Source: Caenimonas koreensis DSM 17982
GTDB taxonomy: Bacteria; Pseudomonadota; Gammaproteobacteria; Burkholderiales; Burkholderiaceae_C
Direction: 5' to 3'
Length of the DNA stretch: 64,000 nucleotides
NCBI RefSeq assembly: GCF_009646335.1
Contig: NZ_WJBU01000011.1
Coordinates: 142,810 to 206,809 of the forward strand
Within the stretch, counting starts at the first letter, position 1, and every line of letters begins with the position of its first letter. Below, piece after piece: positions 62,350 to 64,000 of this stretch. The notes beneath the pieces are model-generated. The model was given only the letters and a program-made list of their open reading frames with translations. It was not told the DNA's origin and ran no database searches. The position numbers and the translations under genes are program-made.

Positions 62350-62871
62350 TTAGGCCGCCTTGCTGCTTGCCTGCGAGGCGAGGGACTTCGTCATGAGGAC
62401 GCTCAAGAAGTTCGTGTGTGGTCGCCAGTCGCAGGTGCCGACCTGAGCATAGCCCCAGGAGCGGTACATCTCGATCAGTTCGACAGCGGGCTCGGCAGTG
62501 TGCAGCGCCATGACCTGGCAACCCTCGCGAATGGCATGCTGCAATGCGGCGTCGTGGATGCGCCTTCCGTAGCCCTTGCCTTTATGCGTTGGCGCGACGG
62601 CAAACTGACCAAACGACCACGTGAACTCGTCGCGCAAAAGCGCAACCTTGGACTCGGGGTCGGGTTTGCTGAGCGTGATGGTGGCGACCAACTCTCCATC
62701 TACCTCGCCAACGAAGCCGACACCTCCGCCGAGGCGCCTGGCCGTGTCCTCAACGGACTGGTGGGTTGCCCAATAGCGCAGCCCTTTCAACGCATGCGGC
62801 GCGTAGGCGGCGCGAATCATGGCAGTGAGCGCCACCAGGTCTTCGGACTCGGTTGTTCTTCGAACGAGCAT
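62350..62871 (-). CDS. GNAT-family N-acetyltransferase
   Basis: 173-residue acetyl-CoA-dependent acetyltransferase. The acetyl-CoA loop is in FAVAPTHKGKGYGRRIHDAA (V-x2-x-x-G-x-G-x-G/A pattern), preceded by LVATITLSKPDPESKVALL and followed by QVMALHTAEPAVELIEMYRSWGY. The ATG at MLVRRTTESEDL is used. Substrate unknown. An 85-nt gap separates it from the upstream VOC-fragment/ABM group. Confidence 0.88.
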   Translation of the reverse strand: MLVRRTTESEDLVALTAMIRAAYAPHALKGLRYWATHQSVEDTARRLGGGVGFVGEVDGELVATITLSKPDPESKVALLRDEFTWSFGQFAVAPTHKGKGYGRRIHDAALQHAIREGCQVMALHTAEPAVELIEMYRSWGYAQVGTCDWRPHTNFLSVLMTKSLASQASSKAA

Positions 62872-62965
62872 GCTGGCACCTTGGATAATTTTGCAGTCTA
62901 AGGTGAAGGTGACCGGCGACTTGCGCCAGGGGCTTGGATGATTCTGGAACGGATCCAAGGCTAGA

Positions 62966-63180
62966 ACAGCGACCTTCGCTTACTACCAGCAGGGCGTCAG
63001 CGGCTCGAGCCGCATGACGAATTGCCGGCCTCCAACGCGTCAGGTTTCGGCGGGCAGTTCATCTACGTCGTGCCCGCGCTCGAAGTGGTGGTGGTGACGT
63101 TCACAGAGCCGATTTCCCGCACGGTGGCGATCCAGACCGCGACGATCATTCGCGAAACAGCGCTGTCGGCGGCGCGCTGA
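62966..63180 (+). pseudogene. C-terminal remnant of a class C beta-lactamase/serine hydrolase gene
   Basis: In the frame ending TGA at 63180, residues read ELPASNASGFGGQFIYVVPALEVVVVTFTEP... , matching the C-terminal strand region of AmpC-type serine hydrolases (ASGFGGQFIYVVP). Upstream, related sequence continues in other frames (TFAYYQQG) with stops, so the gene is frameshifted and truncated. No intact copy or promoter is visible. Confidence 0.55.
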
Positions 63181-63241
63181 AAGGGCGTGCTTTCGGTGGG
63201 GTGCAGAAATTCGTCATACCGCATCCCTGTCGGTCAACTGG

Positions 63242-63640
63242 TCAGGAAGCACTGGCCCGCACCCTTTCCATGGCAACACTCGAAACACGAAAGCCAAGCT
63301 TCTCGTAAAACGAAAACAGGCCTGGCCGTTGCGCGCGAAGAACCCACGTCATTTCTGGATTCTGGCCCATTGCCGCGCGCACGAGAGCCGAACCAATGCC
63401 GCGCAGGCGATGCGACTCGTCCACAACCAGCATCGAGATATACCCGTTCGTGACGCCATCAGTCAGCCCACGCACAAACCCCACAACCTTCCCTTGGTCA
63501 ACCGCGACCAAAGCAATCTGCGAGCGAGCGAGGAGCTCCTGGAATTGTTCAGCATCTGAGACTCGATGCGACCAACCGGAGCTTGCAAGCAGGACTCTTG
63601 CGTCCTCGATTTCGGTCGATTGAATGGGTCGGATGTCCAC
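63242..63640 (-). CDS. GNAT-family N-acetyltransferase
   Basis: 132-residue acetyltransferase. The acetyl-CoA-binding segment is ISMLVVDESHRLRGIGSALVRAAMGQN (Q/R-x2-G-x-G/A as RLRGIGSAL); the C-terminal YEKLGFRVSS motif is typical of RimI-like members. Substrate unknown. It is the rightmost intact gene in the window. Confidence 0.88.
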   Translation of the reverse strand: MDIRPIQSTEIEDARVLLASSGWSHRVSDAEQFQELLARSQIALVAVDQGKVVGFVRGLTDGVTNGYISMLVVDESHRLRGIGSALVRAAMGQNPEMTWVLRAQRPGLFSFYEKLGFRVSSVAMERVRASAS

Positions 63641-64000
63641 GGTGCAGCCTCACGTCAACGTAACTGGGGCCCGCACAAAAGTGCGACCGCAGGGAGCAGA
63701 TGTTAATGGGCGTTCATGTCGACGGATAAGTTATGGCGGGCTTGGTGACTTGCCGCTGGGCCTCACCGAGCCTTGGCGGCGCCAGCCTGCCATGTGTAGT
63801 GACTGACCGTCTGCCCGGTGCCCTGAAACTGCATGACGAAGTCGTGGCTGTGAACGAAGCCGGCGCGCTCAAGGTAAGCGTCCGGCGATCCCGTCTTGAT
63901 TGCAGCGACTGAGCTATGGCTGGTCAGGTGTTGACTTCATCGGTGATCACTCCGTGCGACCAAGCCAAGCCGATCGCACTGTCGAATCTCGCCATCAGAT
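63641..64000. other. End region without a recognisable gene
   Basis: 360 nt to the window edge. On the minus strand a stop-free stretch of 57 codons ends TGA at 63763 with the sequence FVHSHDFVMQFQGTGQTVSHYTWQAG near its end, and is preceded in another frame by ARFDSAIGLAWSHGVITDEVN. It may be a frameshifted C-terminal fragment of an unknown gene. Nothing on the plus strand is convincing. Confidence 0.35.

Overview
The window is high-GC, densely packed bacterial chromosome. Gene content (GcvA-like LysR regulator next to a DUF2917 gene, class III formaldehyde dehydrogenase with an SRPBCC partner, bufferin genes under an ECF sigma factor, IlvT/Liv-type substrate-binding protein, two LLM flavin oxidoreductases) and protein style point to a betaproteobacterium of the Burkholderiales, probably Comamonadaceae or the Rubrivivax/Leptothrix group. 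This placement is inference; no rRNA or tRNA gene was found to settle it.

Layout. 1-6.7 kb: a truncated 7TM-DISM sensor kinase coupled to a Tat-exported PhoD phosphatase, a LysR/DUF2917 divergent pair, an MFS carrier and a small GIY-YIG protein. 6.7-11.5 kb: one very large RTX-type calcium-binding protein made of three ~405-residue modules. 11.6-14.5 kb: a YCII/ECF sigma pair and a Na+/H+ antiporter. 14.6-21.8 kb: an envelope stress locus with an ECF sigma factor and zinc-finger anti-sigma, divergent from a TlpA-like thioredoxin, the bufferin operon bufA-bufB-bufC-doxX, a methionine-rich EF-hand protein, and, a few genes further, an exported MsrA. Four of these transcription units carry the same TGTAAGA-N15-(C/A)GAC promoter-like motif, so they look like one local sigma regulon. 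21.8-33.9 kb: ordinary metabolism and transport (MFS, LLM oxidoreductase, dienelactone hydrolase, aldo/keto reductase plus molybdopterin protein, lytic transglycosylase, SDR, GST, TonB receptor plus YfiR).

33.9-36.5 kb is the accessory part. Two ~230-nt elements in opposite orientation share three identical hairpins enclosed by long stems. The stem sequences differ between the copies, but the differences are compensated on both sides. A 1.9-kb group II intron encoding a reverse transcriptase/maturase sits inside the second copy, directly after one of the hairpins. 

36.5-64 kb returns to housekeeping and stress genes: a class A penicillin-binding protein, an M20 peptidase, a four-gene formaldehyde operon (cysteine-less glutaredoxin-like protein, NYN protein, frmA, SRPBCC protein), an aminotransferase, a second dienelactone hydrolase, an S9 peptidase, gamma-glutamyltransferase, endonuclease III, and a run of small VOC, NTF2, ABM and GNAT proteins. 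The last 2 kb contains decayed gene fragments.
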